From positions 1 to 64,000 of the forward strand of contig JAFDXY010000016.1 in assembly GCA_018267725.1 (NCBI GenBank): a stretch of 64,000 bases of DNA, given 5' to 3'. Below the pieces are notes generated by a model. It ran no database searches. It was not told where the DNA came from and saw nothing but the letters and a program-made list of their open reading frames with translations. Both the position numbers and the translations under genes were made by a program. This DNA comes from Bacteroidota bacterium (GTDB lineage Bacteria; Bacteroidota; Bacteroidia; Chitinophagales; Chitinophagaceae). Positions 17,119 through 25,580 of this stretch are shown here, in pieces. Each line of letters starts with the position of its first letter. Positions within the stretch are counted from its first letter, which is position 1.

Positions 17119-17424
17119 TTATGCTATACTTTCAATTTTAATTTGAGTATAGTGTGTACGATGTCCGTGCTTTTTACGAAAACCTTTTCTTCTTTTCATT
17201 TTAAAAGCAATTACTTTATCGCCTTGCACTAAATCTTTTACTATTTCTGCAGTTACTGTTGCTTTGGCAGCAGCACCTACTGAAACAGCTCCTGCATTAT
17301 CTACTAATAATACATCACTAAATTTTACTTTATCTCCGGTTGCACCTTGCAGGTGAGGTACATATAAATTATCTCCGGCTTGCACTTTAAATTGTTGACC
17401 TGCGATTTTTACTACTGCTAACAT
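17119..17424 (-). CDS. rplU: 50S ribosomal protein L21
   Basis: A 101-residue L21, which binds 23S rRNA with L20. The sequence MLAVVKIAGQQFKVQ and the basic C-terminal block KMKRRKGFRKKHGHR are characteristic. It is the first gene of the rplU-rpmA unit; a promoter with both -33 and -7 elements lies 20 to 53 bases upstream. Confidence 0.98.
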   Translation of the reverse strand: MLAVVKIAGQQFKVQAGDNLYVPHLQGATGDKVKFSDVLLVDNAGAVSVGAAAKATVTAEIVKDLVQGDKVIAFKMKRRKGFRKKHGHRTHYTQIKIESIA

Positions 17425-17444
17425 AGCTTTAAAAATTAGGACGG

Positions 17445-17477
17445 CAAAGGTAAGGGGTAGAAGCGAGAATTTACAAA
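17445..17477 (-). promoter_or_regulatory. Promoter of rplU-rpmA
   Basis: On the minus strand TTTG (17477-17474), 21 bases, then TACCTTTG (17452-17445), followed by CCGTCC. The post-box sequence TTTGCCGTCC is identical to that of the rpsT promoter. Confidence 0.6.
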
Positions 17478-17557
17478 GTTTTTTAAAATAACTATATCCA
17501 CATTGTTATGCTTGTGTTTTTTTGAAAGAAACTGCTGAAAAGGCTGCTTGTGCAGCT

Positions 17558-17565
17558 TACATTTG
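17558..17565 (+). promoter_or_regulatory. Promoter -7 box for GH3 gene
   Basis: TACATTTG, 22 bases before ATG 17588. Confidence 0.4.
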
Positions 17566-17587
17566 CAAACTTGCAAGTTAAGTGCTT

Positions 17588-19081
17588 ATGAATTTAAAAT
17601 CGTTATTGGCAAGGCCATTTGCCCATTTGATATATAGTAAGATTGAAAAAAATAAAACTTCTGCAGTAGCAGACCAGTTTGAAATATTACAAAAAATAGT
17701 AAAAGCAGGCAGGCAAACAGTTTTTGGGAAAGAACATAAACTGCATGAAGTTTCAAATCATCAGCAATTTACACAAGCAGTTCCTATAAGAGATTATGAG
17801 GAATTAAAAACTTATATTGAACAAATAAAAGAAGGAAAGAAAAATATTTTATGGCCAGGCAAACCAATTTATTTGGCCAAAACCAGCGGCACTACCAGCG
17901 GTGCAAAATATATTCCTATTACAAAAAATTCTATTTCAAATCATATTGACTCTGCTCGAAATGCTTTGTTATGTTATATGGCTGAAACAGGTAATTATGA
18001 TTTTGCAAAAGGAAAAATGATTTTTTTAAGCGGATCGCCCGAGTTAGAAAGAGTTGGCGGCATTCCTACAGGAAGATTAAGTGGTATTGTAAATCATCAT
18101 ATTCCTAAATATTTACGTTCTAATCAATTACCAACTTACGAAACAAATTGTATTGAAGATTGGGAAACCAAATTGGATAAAATTGTTGAAGAAACAATAA
18201 ACAAGCAAATGACATTAATAAGTGGTATTCCACCTTGGATGCAAATGTATTTTGATAGACTTATTGAAAAAAGCGGAAAGAAAGTAAGTGAACTGTTCCC
18301 TGATTTTTCTGTAATGGTGCAAGGCGGAGTAAATTTTGCTCCTTACAAAAAGAAATTATTTGATAGTATAGGAAAACAAATTGATTGTATTGAATTGTTT
18401 CCTGCAAGCGAAGGCTTTTTTGCTTTTCAAGATTCTCAAAAACACGAAGGCTTATTATTAAATACCAATTCAGGAATATTTTTTGAATTTGTTCCTGCCA
18501 ATGAAATATTTAATGCAAACCCAATAAGATTAAGTTTAAAAGATGTAAAGCTTAATGAAAACTATGCATTAATTATAAATAGCAACGCAGGTTTATGGGG
18601 TTATAATATTGGCGATACGGTAAAGTTTGTAAGCTTAAACCCTTATCGCATAATTGTTACAGGAAGAATAAAACACTTTATATCTGCATTTGGAGAACAT
18701 GTTATTGGCGAAGAAGTAGAATACGCTTTACTAAAAGCAGCCGAAGAATTTGAAACTAAAATTATTGAATTTACCGTAGCACCCAACATTACACAAAGCA
18801 AAGGAAAAAGTTATCACGAATGGTTTATTGAATTTGAAAATGCACCCGAAAATTTAACAATATTTTCTAATAAAGTAGATGAAGTTTTACGCAAGAAAAA
18901 TGTTTATTACGATGATTTAATTAGCGGCAATATTCTTCAACCATTAAAAATAAATATTGTAAGAAAAAACGGATTTATAGATTATATGAAATCTATTGGT
19001 AAACTTGGCGGACAAAACAAAGTACCACGCCTAAGCAACGATAGAAAAATTGCAGATGAATTACAGAATTTTTTGGCATAA
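17588..19081 (+). CDS. GH3-family acyl-adenylating enzyme
   Basis: A 497-residue homologue of plant GH3 (auxin-responsive promoter) acyl-acid amido synthetases, part of the ANL adenylating superfamily. Motif 1 is AKTSGTTSGAKYIPIT (about residues 98-113), motif 2 is the ELFPASEGFFAFQ segment, and motif 3 is YNIGDTVKF. Bacterial members are common in Bacteroidota, but their substrates are not established; by family they activate a carboxylic acid with ATP and may conjugate it to an amine. ATG 17588 is chosen over an in-frame GTG two codons upstream. Dxr follows 51 bases later. Confidence 0.88.
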   Translation: MNLKSLLARPFAHLIYSKIEKNKTSAVADQFEILQKIVKAGRQTVFGKEHKLHEVSNHQQFTQAVPIRDYEELKTYIEQIKEGKKNILWPGKPIYLAKTSGTTSGAKYIPITKNSISNHIDSARNALLCYMAETGNYDFAKGKMIFLSGSPELERVGGIPTGRLSGIVNHHIPKYLRSNQLPTYETNCIEDWETKLDKIVEETINKQMTLISGIPPWMQMYFDRLIEKSGKKVSELFPDFSVMVQGGVNFAPYKKKLFDSIGKQIDCIELFPASEGFFAFQDSQKHEGLLLNTNSGIFFEFVPANEIFNANPIRLSLKDVKLNENYALIINSNAGLWGYNIGDTVKFVSLNPYRIIVTGRIKHFISAFGEHVIGEEVEYALLKAAEEFETKIIEFTVAPNITQSKGKSYHEWFIEFENAPENLTIFSNKVDEVLRKKNVYYDDLISGNILQPLKINIVRKNGFIDYMKSIGKLGGQNKVPRLSNDRKIADELQNFLA

Positions 19082-19090
19082 TTATTCTAT

Positions 19091-19098
19091 TATCTTTA
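19091..19098 (+). promoter_or_regulatory. Possible promoter box for dxr
   Basis: TATCTTTA, one base off TAnnTTTG, 34 bases before the dxr ATG; a TTTTG lies 15 bases upstream, closer than usual. Confidence 0.3.
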
Positions 19099-19132
19099 CC
19101 CGCTTTAAATTTTATTGAAGAAATAATAAAAA

Positions 19133-20290
19133 ATGCAAACAAAACGCATTGCCATATTTGGTTCTACAGGTTCTATTGGTACACAAGCATTAGAAGTAAT
19201 TGCCGAAAACTCCAACTTGTTTTCTGTTGCAATATTAACAGCACAAAACAATGTAGATTTATTAATTAAACAAGCATTACAATTCAATCCGCAAATAGTA
19301 GTTATTGGAGATGAAAAAAAATATCAAACAGTTAAAGAAGCATTAGCTAACACAACTATAACCGTTACTGCCGGAGAAGCAGCTATAACCGAAGCTGCCG
19401 CAACAGATATTTATGATATGATGTTGGCTGCCATTGTTGGTTATGCAGGTTTAAAACCAACTTTAAAAGCTATTGAAAACGGAAAAGCAATTGCTTTGGC
19501 AAATAAAGAAACTTTAGTTGTTGCCGGAGATATTGTAATGAAGAAAGCATTAGAAAAAAGAGTTCCAATTATTCCTGTTGATAGCGAACATTCTGCAATA
19601 TTTCAATGCTTGGTTGGTGAAGGAAGAAATAAAATTGAAAAAATAATCCTCACCGCAAGTGGTGGCCCTTTTTTAGGAAGAAAACCAAATTTTTTGGTAA
19701 ACGTAAAAAGAGATCATGCATTGCAACATCCTAATTGGAGCATGGGAGCAAAAATTTCAATTGATTCTTCAACCTTAATGAATAAAGGTTTAGAAATGAT
19801 TGAAGCTAAATGGTTATTTAATTTACAACCACAACAAGTACAAGTAGTAGTGCATCCGCAAAGTATTATTCACAGCATGATACAGTTTGAAGATGGCAGC
19901 ATAAAAGCACAAATGGGTTTGCCAGATATGAAATTGCCTATTCAATATGCAATGGCGTTTCCACAACGGTTGGCTAATAATTTTAAACGCTACAATTTTA
20001 AAAAACCAAATGCTTTAACGTTTGAAGAACCCGATTTAAAAACTTTTCGAAATTTAAGTTTAGCCATAGATGCTTTGCATAAAGGCGGAAATTTACCTTG
20101 TGTAATGAACGCTGCTAATGAAATTGCTGTGTTTGCATTTTTAAGAAACAGAATTGGTTTTTTAGATATGACAGAATTAATAGAACGAACCATGAACAAA
20201 ATTCCATTTATAGAAAAACCAACATTAAAAGATTACTTTGATAGCGATGGTGAGGCACGTAATTTCGCCGCCTCTATTATTCAAATGTAA
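19133..20290 (+). CDS. dxr: 1-deoxy-D-xylulose 5-phosphate reductoisomerase
   Basis: A 385-residue enzyme making 2-C-methyl-D-erythritol 4-phosphate, the first committed step of the non-mevalonate isoprenoid pathway. The NADPH-binding GSTGSIGTQ is at the N-terminus, LANKETLVVAG follows, and the metal and substrate region DSEHSAIFQCL is intact, as are SWSMG-like NWSMGAKIS and the MNKGLEMIEA helix. It is followed by rseP after 112 bases, an order common in bacteria (dxr-rseP). Confidence 0.97.
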   Translation: MQTKRIAIFGSTGSIGTQALEVIAENSNLFSVAILTAQNNVDLLIKQALQFNPQIVVIGDEKKYQTVKEALANTTITVTAGEAAITEAAATDIYDMMLAAIVGYAGLKPTLKAIENGKAIALANKETLVVAGDIVMKKALEKRVPIIPVDSEHSAIFQCLVGEGRNKIEKIILTASGGPFLGRKPNFLVNVKRDHALQHPNWSMGAKISIDSSTLMNKGLEMIEAKWLFNLQPQQVQVVVHPQSIIHSMIQFEDGSIKAQMGLPDMKLPIQYAMAFPQRLANNFKRYNFKKPNALTFEEPDLKTFRNLSLAIDALHKGGNLPCVMNAANEIAVFAFLRNRIGFLDMTELIERTMNKIPFIEKPTLKDYFDSDGEARNFAASIIQM

Positions 20291-20402
20291 ACACCTTAAT
20301 GTTCAACCTTTGGTTAAATTAAAGTTTGAAAATTAACAAATTATAATAGAAAAAATATTTATATAAATTTATCAAAAACCCTCGCAGAGGCATAAAAAAC
20401 GT

Positions 20403-21761
20403 ATGACATTTTTAGCAATTAATTGGTCAATAGTAGGTATTAAAGCTGCACAATTTGTATTATCATTTTCAATATTAGTAATACTGCATGAGTTTGGACA
20501 TTTTCTTCCTGCAAAATGGTTTAAATGCAGGGTAGAAAAATTCTATTTATTTTTTAATCCATGGTTTAGTTTGGCAAAAAAGAAAATTGGCGAAACTGAA
20601 TGGGGGCTTGGCTGGATACCATTTGGTGGTTATGTAAAAATTAGTGGAATGATTGATGAAAGCATGGATAAAGAACAAATGAAATTACCACCAAAAGAGT
20701 ATGAATTTAGAGCTAAAAAAGCTTGGCAACGCTTAATTATTATGTTAGGTGGTGTAACTGTAAATGTACTTTTAGCCATTGTTATTTTTATTGGCATTAC
20801 ATGGGTTTGGGGAGATGAGCATATAAAACCTCTTGAAGCAAAATACGGATTAGCTGTAGATTCTTTAGGTAAAACCGTTGGTTTAAAAGATGGAGATATT
20901 ATTTTAAAAATAGATACCAATACAGTAAAAGACGAAGCCAATATAACCAAACACATTATTTTATCTGAAGCAAAAAATATTACTGTTTTGCGTAATGGTA
21001 AAGATACTGTTATACAATTGCCCGAAAGTTTAATACGCCAATTAAATAAACAAAAAGGACTTGGTTTTGTTGAATTACGTTTTCCGTGTATTATAGATAC
21101 GGTTGATAAAAAATTTCCTGCTTATGCTGCCGGATTAAAAAAAGGCGATAAAATAATTGCAGTTAATAATATTAATACAGAATATTATCATTTAGTAACA
21201 CAAGAAATAAAAAAATATAAAAACGAAACAGTACAAACTAAAATAGTTCGTAATAACATAGATACCTTAACAATTCCAATAAAAACAACCGAAGACGGCA
21301 GGATAGGATTTAGCCCCATTGCCAATTATACGCAGTTAGGTTTTCGTGTAGATACAGTTAGTTATTCTTTTATTCAATCAATATCTAAAGGAACAGAAAG
21401 ATGTTTTATCACATTACAAAATTATTTAACGGGTATAAAACAATTATTTTCAGGAAAGGCAAATCCAAATGAAAGTTTAGGTAGTGTAATTAGTATTGGC
21501 AGCGTATTTCCCGGTGTGTGGGATTGGCAAAGCTTTTGGACGCTTACTGCAATCTTCTCCATCATCCTTGCATTTATGAATGTATTACCCATTCCTGCGT
21601 TAGATGGAGGACATGCTTTGTTTACAATTATTGAAATAATAACGGGTAAAAAACCAAGCGATAAATTTATGGAATATGCTCAAACAGTTGGAATGATATT
21701 GTTATTAGCTTTAATGGCTTATGCTTTAGGGTTAGATGTGTTTAGATTGTTTGCTAAGTAA
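20403..21761 (+). CDS. rseP: RIP metalloprotease RseP (site-2 protease)
   Basis: A 452-residue inner-membrane zinc protease of family M50 that cleaves transmembrane segments such as anti-sigma factors and signal-peptide remnants. The zinc motif HEFGH has His29, Glu30 and His33; the second ligand region is PALDGGHALF in the C-terminal transmembrane helix. Two PDZ-like segments lie in the middle (around GLKDGDIILKID and GLKKGDKIIAVN), as in E. coli RseP. It is co-directional with dxr. Confidence 0.96.
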   Translation: MTFLAINWSIVGIKAAQFVLSFSILVILHEFGHFLPAKWFKCRVEKFYLFFNPWFSLAKKKIGETEWGLGWIPFGGYVKISGMIDESMDKEQMKLPPKEYEFRAKKAWQRLIIMLGGVTVNVLLAIVIFIGITWVWGDEHIKPLEAKYGLAVDSLGKTVGLKDGDIILKIDTNTVKDEANITKHIILSEAKNITVLRNGKDTVIQLPESLIRQLNKQKGLGFVELRFPCIIDTVDKKFPAYAAGLKKGDKIIAVNNINTEYYHLVTQEIKKYKNETVQTKIVRNNIDTLTIPIKTTEDGRIGFSPIANYTQLGFRVDTVSYSFIQSISKGTERCFITLQNYLTGIKQLFSGKANPNESLGSVISIGSVFPGVWDWQSFWTLTAIFSIILAFMNVLPIPALDGGHALFTIIEIITGKKPSDKFMEYAQTVGMILLLALMAYALGLDVFRLFAK

Positions 21762-21812
21762 GAATATATGAGATAGCAAACAGTTTTGAATTTATACTAA
21801 TTTTTTTTAATG

Positions 21813-21820
21813 TAAATTTG
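21813..21820 (+). promoter_or_regulatory. Promoter -7 box for tmRNA
   Basis: TAAATTTG, about 45 bases before the mature 5' end of tmRNA; a TTTTG at 21784-21788 lies 24 bases upstream, at the long end for a -33 element. Confidence 0.45.
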
Positions 21821-21865
21821 CAGTTGAAAGAAAAAGTTCTTTGAGAAAAATCATAATTTATAAAA

Positions 21866-22234
21866 GGGCCTGTATTGGTTTTGACAGCATAGGTTATGGT
21901 AAGTATAAGCATGCAGTGCGTTGGATAATTAGCACTTTAATCTGAATATTCAAACTATAAATGGCAATACACAGTATGCCATGGCTGCTTAATCAGTGAT
22001 TAACCAGTCATTCGGGCCGCCGAACAGGTTAGCTTGTTTCCAAGTTCCGCCGCCGACTCAAAACAAAACAAGATGCTGTTGTTATAGGCTGTGCTAACAA
22101 CTTAAGAATATTCAGCTAAGTTTTTAATCGGTTTGTTCATTTCCTGTTAAATGCCTACAAATAATAATGAAATAAGCATGTAGAAAATTTATGATAACAA
22201 TGTTTGGACAGCGGTTCGAGTCCGCTCAGGTCCA
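21866..22234 (+). ncRNA. ssrA: Transfer-messenger RNA
   Basis: Single-chain tmRNA of about 369 bases. The acceptor stem GGGCCTG (21866-21872) pairs with CAGGTCC (22227-22233, one G-U), preceded by the T-arm GCGGTTCGAGTCCGC. The D-arm-like start TATTGGTTTTGACAG is typical. The tag reading frame from GGC 21963 encodes GNTQYAMAA and stops at TAA 21990, so the degradation tag ends AMAA. CCA is not encoded (the genome has CTA after the discriminator). It rescues stalled ribosomes and targets nascent chains to Clp and other proteases. Confidence 0.95.
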
Positions 22235-22247
22235 CTAAAAAATATAA

Positions 22248-22268
22248 AAGGCTGCTTTGGGCAGCCTT
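22248..22268 (+). terminator. Terminator after tmRNA
   Basis: Stem AAGGCTGC/GCAGCCTT with a five-base loop, 13 bases past the tmRNA 3' end; a short T-rich stretch follows. Confidence 0.65.
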
Positions 22269-22292
22269 AATATTATTCTTTGTTGCTGTTTG

Positions 22293-22673
22293 TTATGATT
22301 TATAATAATCTCTTTTTGCCATATCAATTTCATGGTCTTTTGCTTCTTTCAATTGCCTAATTTCATGTCTTTTTTCTTTGCCCTTTAAATCCATTCTTGC
22401 AGATTCAATTCTTTCAGCATATTCATGTTCAATATCTGCAATTTTTTGGTCAAGTTTTGAGGGCCTTGCATTCACGTATGGTGTATTATAATATGGATAA
22501 TAGCCATAATATCCAAAAGGGTAATAAGAATAAGGATAGTAATATCCGCCACTAACAATTACCGTAGTACGTGGTCTGTAATAACCTCCATAACCTCTTG
22601 CAATTACATGGCCTTGTGCAATTGAAAACAAACAGCTAACGGTAAAAATCATCATTAATAACATCTTTTTCAT
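22293..22673 (-). CDS. Secreted Tyr/Gly-rich protein with coiled-coil tail
   Basis: A 126-residue protein with a signal peptide (ending FSIAQG near residue 20). Residues about 27-65 are a low-complexity Tyr/Gly/Pro segment (GYGGYYRPRT, then many YY and YPY repeats). The C-terminal 55 residues are charged and helical (KLDQKIADIEHEY and onward), probably a coiled coil. Small proteins of this build are common envelope proteins in Chitinophagaceae; function is unknown. It faces tmRNA tail to tail. Confidence 0.75.
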   Translation of the reverse strand: MKKMLLMMIFTVSCLFSIAQGHVIARGYGGYYRPRTTVIVSGGYYYPYSYYPFGYYGYYPYYNTPYVNARPSKLDQKIADIEHEYAERIESARMDLKGKEKRHEIRQLKEAKDHEIDMAKRDYYKS

Positions 22674-22794
22674 AATCTTCTGTTTTATATTTTAATAGAC
22701 TCAATAAACATGCAAAAGCAACTTAGTTATTGCTAATAATTTAAGATTTTCACATTCTTTTATAAGTGAATTTGAAAACACTATTTAAAATCAA

Positions 22795-22827
22795 TTTTGA
22801 TTATTTAATGCCAGCTCCCTACATTTG
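22795..22827 (+). promoter_or_regulatory. Promoter of the rplK operon
   Basis: TTTTG (22795-22799), 20 bases, then TACATTTG (22820-22827), followed by CACTCCCAAAA. The same TTTGCACTCCCAAAA string follows the tRNA-Val promoter. Confidence 0.6.
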
Positions 22828-22854
22828 CACTCCCAAAAAAGTTCTTTTTATTTA

Positions 22855-22938
22855 AGAATGATTGAAATTTCGCAGTAATGTGAAGTATTTGGGAGTTACG
22901 CATAAAGCGTAACGCTATTACCAATTAAATCGTAAACA
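22855..22938 (+). promoter_or_regulatory. rplK leader with hairpin, possible L1 control site
   Basis: The leader between promoter and rplK is about 105 bases. It holds a hairpin GTTACGC-ATAAA-GCGTAAC near 22895-22914, preceded by GTGAAG and TGGGAG segments. L1 is known in other bacteria to repress the L11-L1 mRNA by binding a 23S-like site in this position. Whether this hairpin is such a site is inference. Confidence 0.3.
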
Positions 22939-23385
22939 ATGGCAAAAGAAATCTCCGGATTTGTAAAGTTGCAGGTAAAAGGCGGTCAAGCCAATCCTGC
23001 ACCACCCGTAGGCCCTGCATTAGGTTCAAAGGGTGTAAACATTATGGAGTTCTGCAAACAATTTAATGCAAGAACTCAAGACAAAATGGGAAAAGTAGTT
23101 CCCGTAATCATTACAGTTTATACTGATAAGTCTTTCGATTTTGTTATTAAAACAGCTCCCGCTGCAATTCAGTTAATGGAAGCTGCAAAAATTCAAAAAG
23201 GAAGTAAAGAAAGTAACCGTGCAAAAGTTGGTAAAGTAACTTGGGCACAAGTTGAGGCTATTGCAAAAGATAAAATGCCCGATTTGAATTGCTTTAAGTT
23301 AGAAAGTGCAATGAGCATGGTTGCAGGCACTGCACGCAGCATGGGTTTAACTGTTGAAGGAAAAGCCCCTTGGGAAAACAATTAA
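22939..23385 (+). CDS. rplK: 50S ribosomal protein L11
   Basis: A 148-residue L11, part of the GTPase-associated centre of the large subunit. The N-terminal [23 protein letters not shown] with its proline-rich switch and the C-terminal [12 protein letters not shown] rRNA-binding segment are diagnostic. It is the first gene of the rplKAJL cluster. The usual upstream genes secE and nusG are absent here. Confidence 0.98.
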   Translation: MAKEISGFVKLQVKGGQANPAPPVGPALGSKGVNIMEFCKQFNARTQDKMGKVVPVIITVYTDKSFDFVIKTAPAAIQLMEAAKIQKGSKESNRAKVGKVTWAQVEAIAKDKMPDLNCFKLESAMSMVAGTARSMGLTVEGKAPWENN

Positions 23386-23410
23386 TTATTCATCTTAAAT
23401 TCATAAAACA

Positions 23411-24103
23411 ATGTCTTTAACTAAAAAAAGAAAAGTTGCAGAAACTAAGGTGGATAAAAATAAATTCTATTCACTTAAAGAAGCTTCTGCATTGGTAAAA
23501 GAAATCAATTGCACAAAATTTGATAGCTCAGTTGATTTACATATTCGTTTAGGTGTAGATCCTAAAAAAGCAGACCAACAAGTTCGTGGTACTGTAACCT
23601 TGCCACACGGTACAGGTAAAACAAAAAAAGTATTAGTACTTTGTACCCCCGATAAAACTGCAGCAGCAGAATCTGCAGGTGCAGATTTTGTAGGATTAGA
23701 CGAATTTATTACAAAAATTGAAGGTGGTTGGGTAGATGTAGATGTTATTATTGCTACACCTTCTGTAATGCCTAAAATTGGTAAATTAGGTAAAGTATTA
23801 GGCCCGCGTAACTTAATGCCTAACCCTAAAACAGGAACAGTTACAAACGATGTAGCTGCTGCTGTAAACGAAGTAAAAGGCGGTAAAATTGCATTTAAAG
23901 TTGATAAAACAGGTATTGTTCATGCATCAATCGGTCGTGTTTCTTTTACTCCCGAAAAAATTGCCGAAAACAGTACAGAATTAATAAACGCAATTAATAA
24001 ATTAAAACCATCTTCTGCAAAAGGTATTTATTTAAAAGGCGTAAGCATGGCAAGCAGCATGAGCCCTGGTATTGCATTAGATACAAAACCATTAGCTAAC
24101 TAA
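23411..24103 (+). CDS. rplA: 50S ribosomal protein L1
   Basis: A 230-residue L1, which forms the mobile L1 stalk near the E site and usually acts as the translational repressor of its own operon. Segments [18 protein letters not shown] and [17 protein letters not shown] are characteristic. It begins 25 bases after rplK and is followed by a 57-base gap containing an L10-leader-like fold. Confidence 0.98.
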   Translation: MSLTKKRKVAETKVDKNKFYSLKEASALVKEINCTKFDSSVDLHIRLGVDPKKADQQVRGTVTLPHGTGKTKKVLVLCTPDKTAAAESAGADFVGLDEFITKIEGGWVDVDVIIATPSVMPKIGKLGKVLGPRNLMPNPKTGTVTNDVAAAVNEVKGGKIAFKVDKTGIVHASIGRVSFTPEKIAENSTELINAINKLKPSSAKGIYLKGVSMASSMSPGIALDTKPLAN

Positions 24104-24104
24104 T

Positions 24105-24141
24105 CCTGTGGAGCTTCCGTTTTAGGAGGCAATGAAACAGG
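24105..24141 (+). promoter_or_regulatory. L10-leader-like RNA element before rplJ
   Basis: Outer stem CCTGT (24105-24109)/ACAGG (24137-24141) and inner stem GCTTCC (24113-24118)/GGAGGC (24125-24130), separated on the 3' side by AATGAA. A bulged two-stem fold of this kind 20 bases before rplJ resembles the known L10 leader bound by L10-(L12)4. Position and fold support the call; the consensus was not searched. Confidence 0.5.
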
Positions 24142-24160
24142 TTTATAAAAAACATTAGTT

Positions 24161-24664
24161 ATGACAAAAGAACAAAAAAATGAAGTGATAGAAGTTCTCA
24201 AAGAGAAATTCTCACAATACAATAATTTCTATGTTACAGATACAGAATCTTTAAGCGTAGAGCAAGTTACTAACCTTCGTAAAGCTTGTTTTGATAAACA
24301 AGTTGAAATGAAAGTAGCTAAAAACACATTAATAAAAAAAGCATTAGAAGCTATTGATGCCGAAAAATATGCAGGTGTTTATGCAGCATTAAACAACGTA
24401 ACAGCTTTAATGTTTAGCGAAAACCCAAAAGAGCCGGCTTTAATTATTTCTTCTTTCCGTAAAAAAAGTAACGGAGAAAGACCAACTTTAAAAGCTGCTT
24501 TTATTAATGGAGATGTTTATAACGGAGATAACAACTTAGCTACATTAACAAAAATTAAAACCAAAAACGAACTTATTGGTGAAGTTATTGGCTTATTACA
24601 ATCTCCTGCAAAACGCGTATTGGCTGCATTATTGCACCACCACGAAAAGCAAACAGCAGAATAA
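24161..24664 (+). CDS. rplJ: 50S ribosomal protein L10
   Basis: A 167-residue L10, the base of the ribosomal stalk that carries L7/L12 dimers. The N-terminal rRNA-binding domain begins MTKEQKNEVIEVLKEKF, with KNTLIKKALE at about residues 51-60. The C-terminal helix (about 130-167) binds L12. The gap to rplL is 185 bases, longer than elsewhere in the operon, and contains a tandem octamer repeat. Confidence 0.97.
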   Translation: MTKEQKNEVIEVLKEKFSQYNNFYVTDTESLSVEQVTNLRKACFDKQVEMKVAKNTLIKKALEAIDAEKYAGVYAALNNVTALMFSENPKEPALIISSFRKKSNGERPTLKAAFINGDVYNGDNNLATLTKIKTKNELIGEVIGLLQSPAKRVLAALLHHHEKQTAE

Positions 24665-24744
24665 TTTGAAAATGTAACAATATGCAAATTAAAAAATTTG
24701 CAGGTTAAGTTTTCAATAAAAAAGGATTAATTGAAAAGAAGAGA

Positions 24745-24790
24745 GTTTGATGTTTTCAAATTTTCAAATTTTCAAATTAATAAATCAAAC
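24745..24790 (+). repeat. Three TTTTCAAA octamers inside a 7-bp inverted repeat
   Basis: Perfect tandem copies at 24753-24760, 24761-24768 and 24769-24776, flanked by GTTTGAT (24745-24751) and ATCAAAC (24784-24790). It lies between rplJ and rplL. Confidence 0.9.
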
Positions 24791-24808
24791 AATTTTTTTT
24801 AAACCATC

Positions 24809-24836
24809 CGCCGGAGATAAAACGATGAAGGCGGTT
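24809..24836 (+). promoter_or_regulatory. Hairpin upstream of rplL
   Basis: CCGCC and GGCGG arms around a 17-base purine-rich loop, ending about 14 bases before the rplL ATG. Possible processing or translation-control element. Confidence 0.35.
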
Positions 24837-24849
24837 AAAACGTAAAAAC

Positions 24850-25227
24850 ATGGCAGACGTAAAATCATTAGCCGAACAATTAGTAGGCTTAACAGTAAAA
24901 GAAGTTCAAGAATTAGCAGATGTATTAAAATCTGAGTACGGTATTGAACCAGCAGCAGCAGCGGTAGTAGTAGCAGCCGGTGGAGATGGCGGCGGTGCAG
25001 CAGCAGCGGCAGAAAAAACATCTTTTGATGTTATTTTAACAAGTGCAGGTGCAGCTAAATTAGGCGTTGTTAAAGTTGTAAAAGAATTAACAGGCTTAGG
25101 CTTAAAAGAAGCTAAAGATTTAGTTGATGGTGCTCCAAAACCTGTAAAAGAAGGTGTTTCTAAAGCTGAAGCTGATGATTTAGCAGCTAAATTAAAAGAA
25201 GCTGGTGCTGAAGTTGAAATTAAATAA
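24850..25227 (+). CDS. rplL: 50S ribosomal protein L7/L12
   Basis: A 125-residue L7/L12, the multi-copy stalk protein that recruits translation factors. An N-terminal dimerisation domain is followed by a short Ala/Gly-rich hinge (about residues 36-57, with an [14 protein letters not shown] run). The factor-binding C-terminal domain has the conserved [19 protein letters not shown] helix region. It is the last gene before a strong terminator that separates it from rpoB. Confidence 0.98.
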   Translation: MADVKSLAEQLVGLTVKEVQELADVLKSEYGIEPAAAAVVVAAGGDGGGAAAAAEKTSFDVILTSAGAAKLGVVKVVKELTGLGLKEAKDLVDGAPKPVKEGVSKAEADDLAAKLKEAGAEVEIK

Positions 25228-25248
25228 TTTCAGTAATTATTATAAAAA

Positions 25249-25277
25249 ATGCTCCGAAATTTCGGAGCATTTTTTTA
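25249..25277 (+). terminator. Terminator after rplL
   Basis: Perfect 22-bp palindrome ATGCTCCGAAA/TTTCGGAGCAT (25249-25270) followed by a run of T. The 25278-25445 stretch after it shows no gene or clear signal. Confidence 0.9.
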
Positions 25278-25445
25278 TGCCAAAACTTAAAAAAAGATTA
25301 AGCAGCTTAATAAAAGGCAGTTTTCTTAGCCATAAAAACGTTTTTTAAAAGATAATTTTGTCAACCTTCCGTTTATTATTTAAATGATAAAATTTTGTTA
25401 TAAAAACCACATTTTCACAATGTGAAAAAATCCTAATAATTTTCA

Positions 25446-25476
25446 TTTTGCTATTTCAGTACAATCCTTACTTTTG
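25446..25476 (+). promoter_or_regulatory. Promoter of rpoB
   Basis: TTTTG (25446-25450), 18 bases, then TACTTTTG (25469-25476), followed by CAATCC. It makes rpoB independent of the rplKAJL transcript. Confidence 0.55.
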
Positions 25477-25506
25477 CAATCCTTTTTAATTTAGGCTAAT
25501 TAGCTA

Positions 25507-25547
25507 AATACTGTTTCGATTTATGGCCATTAACCCGCAACAGTATT
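25507..25547 (+). promoter_or_regulatory. Hairpin in the rpoB leader
   Basis: AATACTGTT (25507-25515) and AACAGTATT (25539-25547) form a 9-bp stem with a 23-base loop in the roughly 100-base rpoB leader. A second short palindrome, CTTTCGAAAG, follows. A role in attenuation or autoregulation is possible but unproven. Confidence 0.35.
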
Positions 25548-25580
25548 CACTTTCGAAAGTAAAAGGCTTTACAATAAATT

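Noticed and set aside
20291..20402. Gap between dxr and rseP as a possible promoter or small RNA.
   Set aside because: No box, hairpin or reading frame could be supported.
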